Origin: Anaerolineae bacterium
GTDB lineage: Bacteria; Chloroflexota; Anaerolineae; UBA4142; SHND01
Direction: 5' to 3'
Length of the DNA: 53,648 nucleotides
NCBI GenBank assembly: GCA_022072245.1
Contig: JAJVIA010000043.1
Coordinates: 1-53,648 of the forward strand
Positions within the stretch are counted from its first letter, which is position 1. Every line of letters begins with the position of its first letter. A program made the position numbers and the translations under genes. This document shows, piece after piece, positions 33,981 through 42,118 of this stretch. The notes under the pieces were generated by a model. That model did not search any database and was not told the origin of the DNA. It saw only the letters and a list, made by a program, of their open reading frames with translations.

Positions 33981-34640
33981 ATGGCTATCGAAAATCAAAT
34001 TGACTATTGGGTGCAGCGTTTGCGCGCCATCGCGCAGATTGGTCTTGCGTTTCATCCGCCCGTGTACGACCGCGAACGCTATGAAGAGATATTGGAACTC
34101 GCGTCCCACATGGCGGCGACGCGCGCGGATTTATCGCGCGATGAAATTTTATCCGACGCGTTGTACGCGAAATGGCGCAGCGAAGTTCAATCCGGCGTGC
34201 CGGGCTATGTCACGCCCAAAGTTGGCGTCGGCGCGGCGGTCTTTAATGACCGCGATGAATTGCTGCTGATTGAACGACCGAGCGGTTATTGGCTCTTTCC
34301 GACGGGGTGGGCGGATGTGGGATATACGCCCGCGCAGGTCGCAGCCAAAGAGGTGCGCGAAGAAACGGGACTCGACGTCACGCCGACGCGTTTAATCGCC
34401 GTGTCCGACATTCGCAAACTTGTCGATCAAAATTTAGAGATGCACTTTTATTCGCTGATTTTTTACTGTCGTTTGAATGGCGGCGCGCTGCGCGTGCGTC
34501 CGCATGAAGCGTTGCAGGCGAAATTTTTTGCGCGTGAAAATCTGCCGACGCCGCTCGCGCATCCCGAATTGGGCTGGGTCGAGTATGTCTTTGCCGCGCA
34601 TCAAGGGCGCTTGCGCGAGACGCATTTTGACGCGGTTTAA
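33981..34640 (+). CDS. NUDIX hydrolase with N-terminal NUDIX_N-like helix domain
   Basis: 219 residues. N-terminal helical part (about 1-70, VQRLRAIAQIGLAF...YEEILELASHMA) precedes the NUDIX fold. The Nudix box reads GWADVGYTPAQVAAKEVREETGL: the catalytic REUxEE core is present as KEVREE, and the first conserved Glu is Tyr, as is common in this subfamily. Substrates are probably nucleotide sugars, ADP-ribose or CDP-alcohols. ATG 33981 follows a TATAAT box by six bases with no ribosome site. Confidence 0.9.
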   Translation: MAIENQIDYWVQRLRAIAQIGLAFHPPVYDRERYEEILELASHMAATRADLSRDEILSDALYAKWRSEVQSGVPGYVTPKVGVGAAVFNDRDELLLIERPSGYWLFPTGWADVGYTPAQVAAKEVREETGLDVTPTRLIAVSDIRKLVDQNLEMHFYSLIFYCRLNGGALRVRPHEALQAKFFARENLPTPLAHPELGWVEYVFAAHQGRLRETHFDAV

Positions 34641-34711
34641 GCGCCCTGTCATGCCCGGCGCGCGCAGATTGAACTGCCATCGTCCGGGTCAAGGCGTTGT
34701 CTCGATTACTC

Positions 34712-35464
34712 ATGAAACTCGAAAACAAAAGCGCGCTCATCACCGGCGGCAATCGCGGCATCGGGCTTGCCACCGCGCAATTGTTTGAACGCGAAGGCGC
34801 GCGCGTCGCCATCGTCGGACGCGACGCCGCCGCGGGCCATGCGGCGCTAGCGACTTTGCGCGACGCCATTTTTATCCAAGCCGACGTTGCGCGCGCGGAC
34901 GATTGTCAGCGCGCGGTGACGGAAACCCTTTGCGCGTTCGGACGGCTCGATATTTTATTCAACAACGCGGGCATCATCTTGCGCAATCGCAACGTCGAAA
35001 CGACGACCGAAGCGGAATGGGACGCGACGTTGGATATTAACGTCAAGAGTATTTTTTTAATGAGCCGCGCGGCATTGCCGCATTTGCGCGCGGCGGGCGG
35101 CGGCGCGATTATCAATACCGCGTCGTATGTGGGTTTGGTCGGTTTTCCGGGTTTGGCGGCGTATGCCGCAAGCAAAGGCGCGGTGGTGAATCTCACGCGC
35201 GCGATGGCGCTCGACCACGCGGCGGAAAAGATTCGCGTCAATTGCATTTGCCCCGGCAGCGTCGAAACGGATATGATTCGTCACGCTTGGGAATTGTACG
35301 GCGATGTGACGCAAGCCGCCCAAGTGTGGGCTGCCAAGCATCCGCTCCAACGCATCGCGGCGCCGGAAGAAATCGCGCGCGTCGTTTTGTTTTTGGCGAG
35401 CGACGATGCGAGTTTTATCACCGGCGCGGCGCTGCCGGTGGATGGCGGAATCACCGCCGGTTAG
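34712..35464 (+). CDS. SDR-family oxidoreductase (classical)
   Basis: 250 residues from ATG 34712. Cofactor motif TGGNRGIG (11-18), Asp59 in QADVA, NNAG (84-87), catalytic Ser138, Tyr151 and Lys155 (YAASK), and the C-terminal PVDGGITAG. Close to the FabG/glucose dehydrogenase-like group; Arg38-Asp39 after the second strand (VGRDA) suggests NADP(H). Substrate unknown. The next gene begins 20 bases later. Confidence 0.9.
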   Translation: MKLENKSALITGGNRGIGLATAQLFEREGARVAIVGRDAAAGHAALATLRDAIFIQADVARADDCQRAVTETLCAFGRLDILFNNAGIILRNRNVETTTEAEWDATLDINVKSIFLMSRAALPHLRAAGGGAIINTASYVGLVGFPGLAAYAASKGAVVNLTRAMALDHAAEKIRVNCICPGSVETDMIRHAWELYGDVTQAAQVWAAKHPLQRIAAPEEIARVVLFLASDDASFITGAALPVDGGITAG

Positions 35465-35470
35465 ATGTGA

Positions 35471-35476
35471 TACAAT
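35471..35476 (+). promoter_or_regulatory. -10-like box TACAAT before the zinc-ribbon gene
   Basis: TACAAT ends eight bases before ATG 35485. AGGGG between them could also act as a weak ribosome site, so a leaderless start is possible but not sure. Confidence 0.4.
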
Positions 35477-35484
35477 AGGGGCGT

Positions 35485-35913
35485 ATGCCAAAGATTGAGC
35501 GCGTCTGTCCCACTTGCGGTACGAGCAACGCGTATGTGCGCGCGCAGTGCGCCAAATGTCGCGCGCCGTTGACGGGCGCGCCCGCGTCCGCGCAGCCGCC
35601 CGAATTATTCTGGTCGCGCAAGACGATGGCAAACCTCGCGTGGCGCGCGACAAAATTCATGACCGTCATGGGCGCGACGTTGGCATGGCGCGGCGCGCAG
35701 CGCGGCGTCGAAAAATTTCGCACGACGCGCCGTCACAACGTTCAAAACGAAACGATAGAGGGCGATTATACCGTGCCGTCACCCGACGCGTCGCCCGAAC
35801 AGCTTTCGCCCGCGCGCGCGTGGGATGCGTGGCGCGATGAACGCGCCGACGATACCGCGCCGGCGGATGCCGCATTGCATTGGGGTTCTACGTCCAAGCA
35901 GAAAACAGGATGA
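35485..35913 (+). CDS. Zinc-ribbon protein of unknown function
   Basis: 142 residues. The N-terminus has CPTC (8-11) and CAKC (22-25), a standard four-cysteine zinc ribbon. A mildly hydrophobic segment (FMTVMGATLAWRGAQRG, 58-74) may touch the membrane. The second half is acidic and low in order (TVPSPDASPEQLSPARAWDAWRDERADD). The stop overlaps the next start as ATGA, so it is co-translated with the GGT-like gene. No known role. Confidence 0.75.
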   Translation: MPKIERVCPTCGTSNAYVRAQCAKCRAPLTGAPASAQPPELFWSRKTMANLAWRATKFMTVMGATLAWRGAQRGVEKFRTTRRHNVQNETIEGDYTVPSPDASPEQLSPARAWDAWRDERADDTAPADAALHWGSTSKQKTG

Positions 35914-37514
35914 GCAAACTCAACTCGATGGATTTTCTTTCGCGTCGTTCCGTCGTGCGCGCGCACAACGGAATCGTTGCCGCCAGCCAACCGCTTGCCG
36001 CGACAGCGGGCTTGCGGATGTTGCTGCAAGGCGGCAATGCCATTGACGCGGCGATTGCGGCGGCGGCGGTTTTGAACGTCGTCGAGCCGATGAGCACGGG
36101 CATTGGCGGCGATATGTTTGCGCTCATTTGGATCGCGCGCGAACAAAAATTGTACGCGTTGAATGGTTCGGGGCGCGCGCCCGCCGCGTTGACGATTCAA
36201 GAATGTCGCAAGCGCGGCGCGACGCATGAAATGCCGTTGACCGGTTGGCTGCCCGTCACAGTCCCCGGGACGGTGGACGGTTGGGCGCAAGCGCTCGAAC
36301 GTTTTGGCACAATGAAATTCGCGGAGGCGTTGCAGCCCGCGATTCATTATGCCGAAAGCGGATTTCCCGTCAGCGAAATTATTCAAGCGCATTGGGCGAA
36401 CGCGCAGCCGAAACTCGACATGAATCCGGGCGCGGCGCGCGCGTATTTGCATCGCGACGAACCGCCGCGCGTCGGTCAAATTCACAAACAGCCCGATTTG
36501 GCAAAAACATTGCGCGCGCTGGCGCAAGGCGGCCGCGACGTATTTTATCGCGGTGAAATTGCGGACGCCATCGCCAAATTTGCGTATGCGACCGGCGGCT
36601 TGCTCACCAAACAGGATTTGGCGAATCACACTTCAACCTGGGATGAACCCATTGCGACGACGTATCACGATGTGACGCTGTACGAATGTCCGCCGAACGG
36701 GCAGGGCGTCGTCGCGTTGGAAGCGTTGAATCTGCTCGAAGGATTCGGCTTGCGCGAACTTGAACACAACAGCGTCGAATATCTGCATCTCATTATCGAA
36801 AGTTTGAAACTCGCGTTCGCCGACGCGTTCGCGCATGTGGCGGACCCGCGCGTCGTTCCCGTGCCGACCGCGCAAATGTTGGACAAGACATACGCCGCGC
36901 GGCGGCGCGCCTTGATTGACCCCGCGCACGCGATGGAATTGCCGCACAGCGGCATACAAGGCAGCGATACGATTTATCTTGCCGTCGTTGACGGCGAGCG
37001 CAACTGCGTATCATTCATCAACAGTTTGTACGACAGTTTTGGTTCGGGCATTGTGATTCCCGACACCGGCATCTGTTTGCAAAATCGCGGCGCGAATTTT
37101 TCGCTCGACCCGCAGGCGCCCAACGCGCTGGCGCCCAACAAACGGCCGTATCACACGCTCATTCCCGCGCTGGCGTTCAAAAATAATGCGCCGTGGTTAG
37201 CGTTTGGCGTGATGGGCGGCTTTATGCAGCCGCAAGGTCACGTCCAAGTTTTATTGAACGTCAACGATTTCAACTTGGACCCGCAGCGCGCGTTGGATGC
37301 GCCGCGCGTGCGGATCTATGGCGACGGCACGGTGGCGTTGGAAGGCGCTTTTGATAATGATACGCGTCTCGGCTTGCAAGCGCGCGGTCACAAATTGCTC
37401 CAAGCCGAAACGGATGAATTTGGCGGCGGTCAAATGATTTTGCTCGACCCGGAAACGGGCGCGCTCGCCGCCGGCAGCGACCCGCGCAAAGATGGTTGCG
37501 CGGTGGGCTATTAA
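35910..37514 (+). CDS. Gamma-glutamyltransferase-family Ntn hydrolase (YwrD-like)
   Basis: 534 residues from ATG 35910, overlapping the previous TGA. N-terminal VRAHNGIVAASQPLAATAGLRMLLQGGNAIDAAIAAAAVLNVVEPMSTGIGGDMF is the GGT fold. The chain-splitting nucleophile is the Thr in GSDTIYLAVVD, followed by SFINSLYDSFGSG and LQNRGANFSLDP. Such enzymes cleave and transfer gamma-glutamyl groups or act as acylases on related amides. No signal peptide is visible, so it is probably cytoplasmic, like YwrD. A period-7 array starts right after the stop. Confidence 0.9.
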   Translation: MSKLNSMDFLSRRSVVRAHNGIVAASQPLAATAGLRMLLQGGNAIDAAIAAAAVLNVVEPMSTGIGGDMFALIWIAREQKLYALNGSGRAPAALTIQECRKRGATHEMPLTGWLPVTVPGTVDGWAQALERFGTMKFAEALQPAIHYAESGFPVSEIIQAHWANAQPKLDMNPGAARAYLHRDEPPRVGQIHKQPDLAKTLRALAQGGRDVFYRGEIADAIAKFAYATGGLLTKQDLANHTSTWDEPIATTYHDVTLYECPPNGQGVVALEALNLLEGFGLRELEHNSVEYLHLIIESLKLAFADAFAHVADPRVVPVPTAQMLDKTYAARRRALIDPAHAMELPHSGIQGSDTIYLAVVDGERNCVSFINSLYDSFGSGIVIPDTGICLQNRGANFSLDPQAPNALAPNKRPYHTLIPALAFKNNAPWLAFGVMGGFMQPQGHVQVLLNVNDFNLDPQRALDAPRVRIYGDGTVALEGAFDNDTRLGLQARGHKLLQAETDEFGGGQMILLDPETGALAAGSDPRKDGCAVGY

Positions 37515-37516
37515 AA

Positions 37517-37598
37517 TTTTCAAATTTCGATTTTCGCTTTTCGAGCGCGTCGCCGGTTGACGCGACAATCAGAAACCCAAAATTGAAAATCCAAAATG
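37517..37598. repeat. Split period-7 array filling the gap before the PIG-L gene
   Basis: Heptamers TTTTCAA, ATTTCGA, TTTTCGC, TTTTCGA (37517-37544) are followed by a GC-rich middle with CGCGTC-GCCGGTT-GACGCG, then AGAAACC, CAAAATT, GAAAATC, CAAAATG (37571-37598). The two halves are partly complementary (GATTTTC at 37529, GAAAATC at 37585). The ATG of the next gene (37596-37598) is the end of the last heptamer. Confidence 0.75.
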
Positions 37599-38447
37599 TC
37601 TGATAACGGTAAAACGCGCCTCGCGGATTCCGCGATTCCAGAACGCGCGGTGACGAAAATAGATTCGACGCAAGAACCGAAAACGCCGCAGCGCGTCTTG
37701 TGCGTGAACGCGCATCCCGACGACCAAGAATTTACCGTCGGCGGCACGGTGGCGAAATGGGCGCGCGCGGGCGCGGAAATTATTACGGTCGTCATTACGA
37801 GCGGCGACGCGGGTTCGAACGAGCATACGCCTGCCGACATGACCAAGACGGAACTTGCGGCGCTGCGCGAGACGGAACAACGCAACGCCAGCGCGGTGTT
37901 GGGCGTACGCGAAACTGTTTTTTTACGTTATCCCGACGGCACGCTGCAACCGACGCTCGACCTGCGCCGCGATTTGACGCGCCTCATTCGCAAATACAAA
38001 CCCGATGTCGTCGTATGCGGCGACCCGACCACGCGCTTTTTTGGCAACAGTTACATGAATCATCCCGACCATCGCGCGGCGGGCGACGCGACGTGCGACG
38101 CGGTTTTTCCGTCTGCCGGCACAAAATTTATTTTTTCCGAATTGTTGGCGGAAGGATATATGCCGCACGAAGTGAGCCGCGTATTTTTGCACGGCTCGGA
38201 AAAAAACGACGTTTGGATTGACGTACATGAAACGTTGGAAATCAAAGTGCGCGCGCTGAAACAACACGTCAGTCAAATCGGGTCGTGGGACCCGTCCGAA
38301 ATGATGCAGGAATGGGCGCGCGAAGAGGGCAAGGAAAAAGGGTTGGACGCGGCGGAAGCGTTTCGCGTCATGGTCCTCAAAGAGGACAAAACGTCAGAGG
38401 ATTCGGCGCGCGAAGCGAATCATATTCTCGCCGACGCCAAGATGTGA
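37596..38447 (+). CDS. PIG-L/LmbE family deacetylase
   Basis: 283 residues. Zinc motif AHPDDQE near residue 44 and NHPDHRAAG near 153 define the family, which removes N-acetyl groups from GlcNAc-type substrates such as GlcNAc-inositol, bacillithiol/mycothiol precursors or antibiotics. GDAGS and RYPDGTLQP are also family features. The first ~25 residues are a nonconserved tail. ATG 37596 has no ribosome site and lies at the end of the repeat array. Closed by a strong terminator. Confidence 0.9.
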   Translation: MSDNGKTRLADSAIPERAVTKIDSTQEPKTPQRVLCVNAHPDDQEFTVGGTVAKWARAGAEIITVVITSGDAGSNEHTPADMTKTELAALRETEQRNASAVLGVRETVFLRYPDGTLQPTLDLRRDLTRLIRKYKPDVVVCGDPTTRFFGNSYMNHPDHRAAGDATCDAVFPSAGTKFIFSELLAEGYMPHEVSRVFLHGSEKNDVWIDVHETLEIKVRALKQHVSQIGSWDPSEMMQEWAREEGKEKGLDAAEAFRVMVLKEDKTSEDSAREANHILADAKM

Positions 38448-38466
38448 TGCCAAGCCATTGCGTGGG

Positions 38467-38505
38467 AACGGGCGGACAAAAAAATTGTCCGCCCGTTTTT
38501 TTTTT
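38467..38505 (+). terminator. Strong rho-independent terminator
   Basis: ACGGGCGGACAA-AAAAA-TTGTCCGCCCGT is a 12-bp perfect stem followed by about ten T. It ends the PIG-L transcript. Confidence 0.95.
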
Positions 38506-38555
38506 ATCGCGCGCGCTTCCCCCACTTGTCCCATTTATGTCGCGCCGAAATTCGC

Positions 38556-38561
38556 TACAAT
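38556..38561 (+). promoter_or_regulatory. -10-like box TACAAT before the FG-GAP gene
   Basis: TACAAT ends six bases before ATG 38568; no ribosome site and no clear -35 (TTTATG lies 16 bases upstream). A strong terminator 50 bases upstream makes a promoter here necessary. The layout again implies a leaderless mRNA. Confidence 0.6.
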
Positions 38562-38567
38562 GTGCGT

Positions 38568-40481
38568 ATGCGAAAAATTTTAATTTCTCTGCTGTGCTTG
38601 ACGCTGTGCGTCGTCGCCTTGTCCTCTTTGCGCGCTCTGGCGCGGGCTGCGCCAAGCATTTCCGCGCCGGTTTTGAAATGGCAAAATGGCGGCTGCCAAA
38701 CGACTTGGTGCCGCACGGGTTGGTACGCGTCGCCCGCCGTCGCCGATTTGGATGGCGACCAACAAGCCGAAGTGATTTGGACGGATTATCGCGTGGTCGT
38801 CGTGAATGGCGCGGACGGCAGCGCGCAATGGATTGTCAATAATCCCGGCGGCGGCCGCGGCTGGCCCTCGGTCGTCGTCGGCGATGTGGATCAGAATGGT
38901 TCGCTTGAAATTGTGACCGCGCACGCTAACGGGTATTTGGCTGTGTGGAATGGGAACGGCGCGCCCTTTGGCAATTTTCCCAAGCAGGCGCAGCAGAATG
39001 AATTGCGTTCGTTGGCGGTGGACGATGTGGACGCCGATGGCGATTTGGAGATTTTGGTCTGCGCGACGCGTTCCGAGAATCAATGGTTTATGTACGAACA
39101 TAATGGCGCGGTGCGCGCGGGCTTTCCCGTTCATTCGCCCGATTCCAATGCGAATGGCTATGCCGCCGGTTGCTACAATGAAAATGTCGGCCTCGCGGAT
39201 TTGGACGGCGATGGCCGCGCCGAAATGATTGGGCCCAACGATACGCATTATGTCGTCGGCTATAACGACGATGGTACGCCGCTGCGCGCGCACAGCATGT
39301 ACGGCCAAATCAATTCGCAAAACAAAGTGTGGGCGCGCGTGGGCTTTCATTATTCCCATGCGGTGGATTTGAAAGGTTACGCCGACTGCGGCACGGAACA
39401 TCGGCCCAATTTCGCGGACAGCGCGCCGAGTTTTGCGGACGTCAATAATGACGGCGTGTTGGAAATTATTATTGTCGGCAATACCTATAATTGCGGTACG
39501 AGTCCTTATACGAGTTTGTTTCATTCGCCCTATATTTTGCGGCTCGACCGTACGCGTTGGGCGGGCAATGGTTTTGATTGGACCGATTTGCCGACGCCGG
39601 ACGCCAACGCGGCGCCGTTGTCCGAAGCGTACGATACGATTGAAACCGTGATGCCCAATCCGGTCGCGGCTGATTTGGACCATGACGGGTACAAAGAAAT
39701 TTTGTATTCGTCGTATGACGGCCGTTTGCACGCCTATTGGCTCGACAAGACCGAACACGGCGCGTGGCCCTATGCGGTCACAAAGCAAAATGAAAATTTC
39801 ATTCGCTTTAGTTCCGAGCCGGTCGTCGTGGATCTTGACAACGATAGCCAAGCCGAAGTCATTGTGACGACGTGGACGCAAAAAGAGAGCAATGCGGCGG
39901 GCCAATTATTGATTTTGAGTTCGATGGGAAATTTGCTGCACGCGGTGGATTTGCCGCGCAGCAGCGACGATTGGGACGGCGCGCTGGCGGCGCCAACGAT
40001 TGCGGAGATTGATGGCGATGCGGATTATGAAATCGTAGTTGGTACCGCGCACACGGGCATTGTGGCGTACGATTTACCCAACTCGGCGAACGCGCGCATT
40101 TTGTGGGGTACGGGACGCGGAAATGCTTTGCGAAATGGCCAAGCGCCGGTTGACGATGCGCCCGCGCCCACGCCGTCGGCTTGTGCGGGCGCGCCAGCCG
40201 CGCCGCAATTAAAACGCCCCAAAGACGCAAGGGTCTTGACGACGCAGCAAGTAAAACTGCGCTGGCGCGCCGAGACGTGCGCGACGCGCTATCAAGTCCA
40301 AGTGCGTCGCGGTTCCGCCGGCGGCGTGATTGTGGACAGCCAAACCGCTTTGCAGACGCCCGCCTATACGACCAAAACGCTCAAGCGCAATCGAAATTAT
40401 TTTTGGAACGTGCGCGCTTGTAATGGCGACATGTGCAGCGCGTGGAGCGCCGCGCGTTCCTTTCGCATCGTCGCGCCCTAA
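38568..40481 (+). CDS. Secreted FG-GAP/VCBS-repeat protein with C-terminal FN3-like module
   Basis: 637 residues from ATG 38568; the first 27 are a signal peptide (ISLLCLTLCVVALSSLRALA). About eight FG-GAP-type blades follow, each with an acidic calcium loop: AVADLDGDQQAEVIW, VVGDVDQNGSLEIV, AVDDVDADGDLEIL, GLADLDGDGRAEMI, SFADVNNDGVLEII, PVAADLDHDGYKEIL, VVDLDNDSQAEVIV and AEIDGDADYEIVVG. These fold as a beta-propeller like the integrin alpha head. A Pro-rich linker leads to an FN3-like end (about 550-637) with YFWNVRACNGD. Likely surface exposed and adhesive or carbohydrate binding. Confidence 0.88.
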   Translation: MRKILISLLCLTLCVVALSSLRALARAAPSISAPVLKWQNGGCQTTWCRTGWYASPAVADLDGDQQAEVIWTDYRVVVVNGADGSAQWIVNNPGGGRGWPSVVVGDVDQNGSLEIVTAHANGYLAVWNGNGAPFGNFPKQAQQNELRSLAVDDVDADGDLEILVCATRSENQWFMYEHNGAVRAGFPVHSPDSNANGYAAGCYNENVGLADLDGDGRAEMIGPNDTHYVVGYNDDGTPLRAHSMYGQINSQNKVWARVGFHYSHAVDLKGYADCGTEHRPNFADSAPSFADVNNDGVLEIIIVGNTYNCGTSPYTSLFHSPYILRLDRTRWAGNGFDWTDLPTPDANAAPLSEAYDTIETVMPNPVAADLDHDGYKEILYSSYDGRLHAYWLDKTEHGAWPYAVTKQNENFIRFSSEPVVVDLDNDSQAEVIVTTWTQKESNAAGQLLILSSMGNLLHAVDLPRSSDDWDGALAAPTIAEIDGDADYEIVVGTAHTGIVAYDLPNSANARILWGTGRGNALRNGQAPVDDAPAPTPSACAGAPAAPQLKRPKDARVLTTQQVKLRWRAETCATRYQVQVRRGSAGGVIVDSQTALQTPAYTTKTLKRNRNYFWNVRACNGDMCSAWSAARSFRIVAP

Positions 40482-40509
40482 ACGTTCGCCGATAGATATT
40501 TGTTTGTCC

Positions 40510-40549
40510 AGACCCCAAGCGTTTGCGAAAACGTTTGGGGTCTTGTTTT
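40510..40549 (+). terminator. Rho-independent terminator
   Basis: AGACCCCAAGCGTTT-GCGA-AAACGTTTGGGGTCT forms a 15-bp stem with one G-T pair and a tetraloop, followed by TGTTTT. It closes the FG-GAP gene. Confidence 0.92.
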
Positions 40550-40562
40550 CGGGCGCCCTCGT

Positions 40563-40593
40563 TTGACAATTTGGCAAAAACGCTGACCATAAA
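40563..40593 (+). promoter_or_regulatory. Candidate promoter of the glycosidase gene
   Basis: A perfect -35 TTGACA (40563-40568) is followed after about 19 bases by CATAAA (40588-40593), and ATG 40597 comes three bases later. The -10 is poor, but the exact -35 right after a terminator and directly before a start codon without ribosome site makes a leaderless promoter plausible. Confidence 0.45.
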
Positions 40594-40596
40594 CGT

Positions 40597-41925
40597 ATGA
40601 CAGTTGCTTTGATTGCGGAAGGGGTCGAACGCGCGCGCGCGATTTTGATGCAGTGCGTCACGCCGCGCGGGTTTCGCGCGTCGGCGCTGCGCGAGGGGTA
40701 TCCGCAAGTGTGGGCGCGCGATAGCGCGGTGACTTTTCTCGGCGCGGCGGTGACGGGGGCGCCGGAATTGCTGCGCGCGGGGCGCGCGTCGCTCGAAACG
40801 TTGGGCGCGCATCAGTCGCCGCGCGGCCTCATTCCGTTAAATATCAATCCCGAAACGGGACGCGCCAGTTCGGAAAATGCGGGCGCGCTCGACGCCAATT
40901 TGTGGTTTATTCTGGGACACTATACGCACTATTTGCTTACGCGCGATGCGGCGTTTGTGCGCGCGCATTGGGCGGCGCTCGACCGCGCGCTGGTGTGGTT
41001 GGAATTTCAAGACATGAACGAGTGCGGTCTGTTGGAAATTCCCGAAGCGGGCAATTGGATGGATTTGTTGGCGGTGCGCTATAACGTGTTGTACGACAAT
41101 GTGTTGTATTACGCCGCGCTGCTCGCGCATCAAGAACTCGCGCGCGTGGTCGCGCCTGCTTTGACCGCGCATCGGGTGACGATTGACGCGGCGGGCGTGA
41201 GCGAACGCATCAATTTGTTGATGTGGGTGGACCGTTGTTGGGTCGCGGAACATTTTGCCGAACACTTGGAAAAATTAAAAGCGATGCGGCTCGAATGGTA
41301 CATGCTGTATCACAATATCGGTACGATTTCAAGCCGTCCGTTTTATTTGCCGTGGGTGGCGTTCCGCGAGTACGGCGATTGGTGCGATGCGCTCGGCAAT
41401 GCGCTGGCGATTCTCGTCGGCATCGCGGGCAAACATCGCGCGGCGCATATTTTGCGTTACCTCGACGATGTGGGTATGGCGGAACCGTATCCGACGAAAG
41501 CGATTTATCCGCCGATTTTTCCGGGCGAGAGCAATTGGCGCGACTATTATCGCAGCCGCAATTTGAATTTGCCGCATCAATATCACAATGGCGGAATTTG
41601 GCCCATGATTGGCGGATTTCACATTGCCGCGTTGGTGCGACAGGGTTGGATGACCGAGGCGGAATGTTTGCTCGATTTATGCGCGCAAGCCAACCGACGC
41701 GGACACGCGCAGGATTGGGAATTTAATGAATGGATGCACGGCGAGACGGGGCGTCCAATGGGTTATCCGCAGCAAGCTTGGTCGGCGGCAATGTTTTTGT
41801 ACGCCGAACACGCGGTGCGGACGCGCACGCTGCCCCTGTTTGACGAATTGCTCGCGGCGCAACCGTATCACGAAACCGAAACGGGCGAGCTGGTGTACCG
41901 ACAGCCGGGCGGGGGACCGGGATGA
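40597..41925 (+). CDS. (alpha/alpha)6-barrel glycoside hydrolase, GH63/GH100/debranching-like
   Basis: 442 residues, no signal peptide. REGYPQVWARDSAV near 34-47 with a catalytic-type Asp, HQSPRGLIPLNI, DANLWFILGHYTHYLLT, WMDLLAVRYNVLYDNVLYYAAL, LPHQYHNGGIWPMIGGFHIAAL and DWEFNEWMHGETGRPMGYPQQAWSAAMFL resemble neutral invertases (GH100), GH63 glucosidases and the C-terminal domain of glycogen debranching enzymes. It likely hydrolyses an alpha-linked glucoside or sucrose-like compound in the cytoplasm; specificity cannot be given. Its stop is five bases before a 21-unit heptamer array. Confidence 0.8.
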   Translation: MTVALIAEGVERARAILMQCVTPRGFRASALREGYPQVWARDSAVTFLGAAVTGAPELLRAGRASLETLGAHQSPRGLIPLNINPETGRASSENAGALDANLWFILGHYTHYLLTRDAAFVRAHWAALDRALVWLEFQDMNECGLLEIPEAGNWMDLLAVRYNVLYDNVLYYAALLAHQELARVVAPALTAHRVTIDAAGVSERINLLMWVDRCWVAEHFAEHLEKLKAMRLEWYMLYHNIGTISSRPFYLPWVAFREYGDWCDALGNALAILVGIAGKHRAAHILRYLDDVGMAEPYPTKAIYPPIFPGESNWRDYYRSRNLNLPHQYHNGGIWPMIGGFHIAALVRQGWMTEAECLLDLCAQANRRGHAQDWEFNEWMHGETGRPMGYPQQAWSAAMFLYAEHAVRTRTLPLFDELLAAQPYHETETGELVYRQPGGGPG

Positions 41926-41929
41926 TTGT

Positions 41930-42116
41930 AGAGGACAGAGGACAGAGGACAGAGGACAGAGGACAGACGACAGACGACAGACGACAGAGGACAGAAAACA
42001 GACAACAGAGGACAGATAACAGACGACAGAGGACAGAAAACAGAAAACAGAAAACAGAAAACAGATTGCAGATGGCGGATTGAATATGGAGATAATTTTG
42101 AATTTTGAATTTTGAA
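41930..42116. repeat. Heptamer tandem array, 21 AGA-N-R-AC units plus three TTTTGAA units
   Basis: From 41930 to 42076 there are 21 consecutive heptamers. Bases 1-3 are always AGA, bases 6-7 are AC in 19 units and GC in the last two, base 4 varies over all four bases, and base 5 is a purine in all but one. Order of types: AGAGGAC x5, AGACGAC x3, then mixed, AGAAAAC x4, AGATTGC, AGATGGC. After a short gap TTTTGAA occurs three times (42096-42116). The array fills the convergent gap between the glycosidase stop and the radA stop (42119). Confidence 0.95.
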
Positions 42117-42118
42117 TA

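Noticed and set aside
38580-39905. 441-codon antisense open frame opposite the FG-GAP gene
   Set aside because: Its Ile/Arg/His-rich repeats mirror the DNA of the FG-GAP repeats on the coding strand.
41930-42076. Heptamer array as a CRISPR or VNTR coding repeat
   Set aside because: Units are only seven bases without spacers, and it lies between two stop codons in non-coding DNA.
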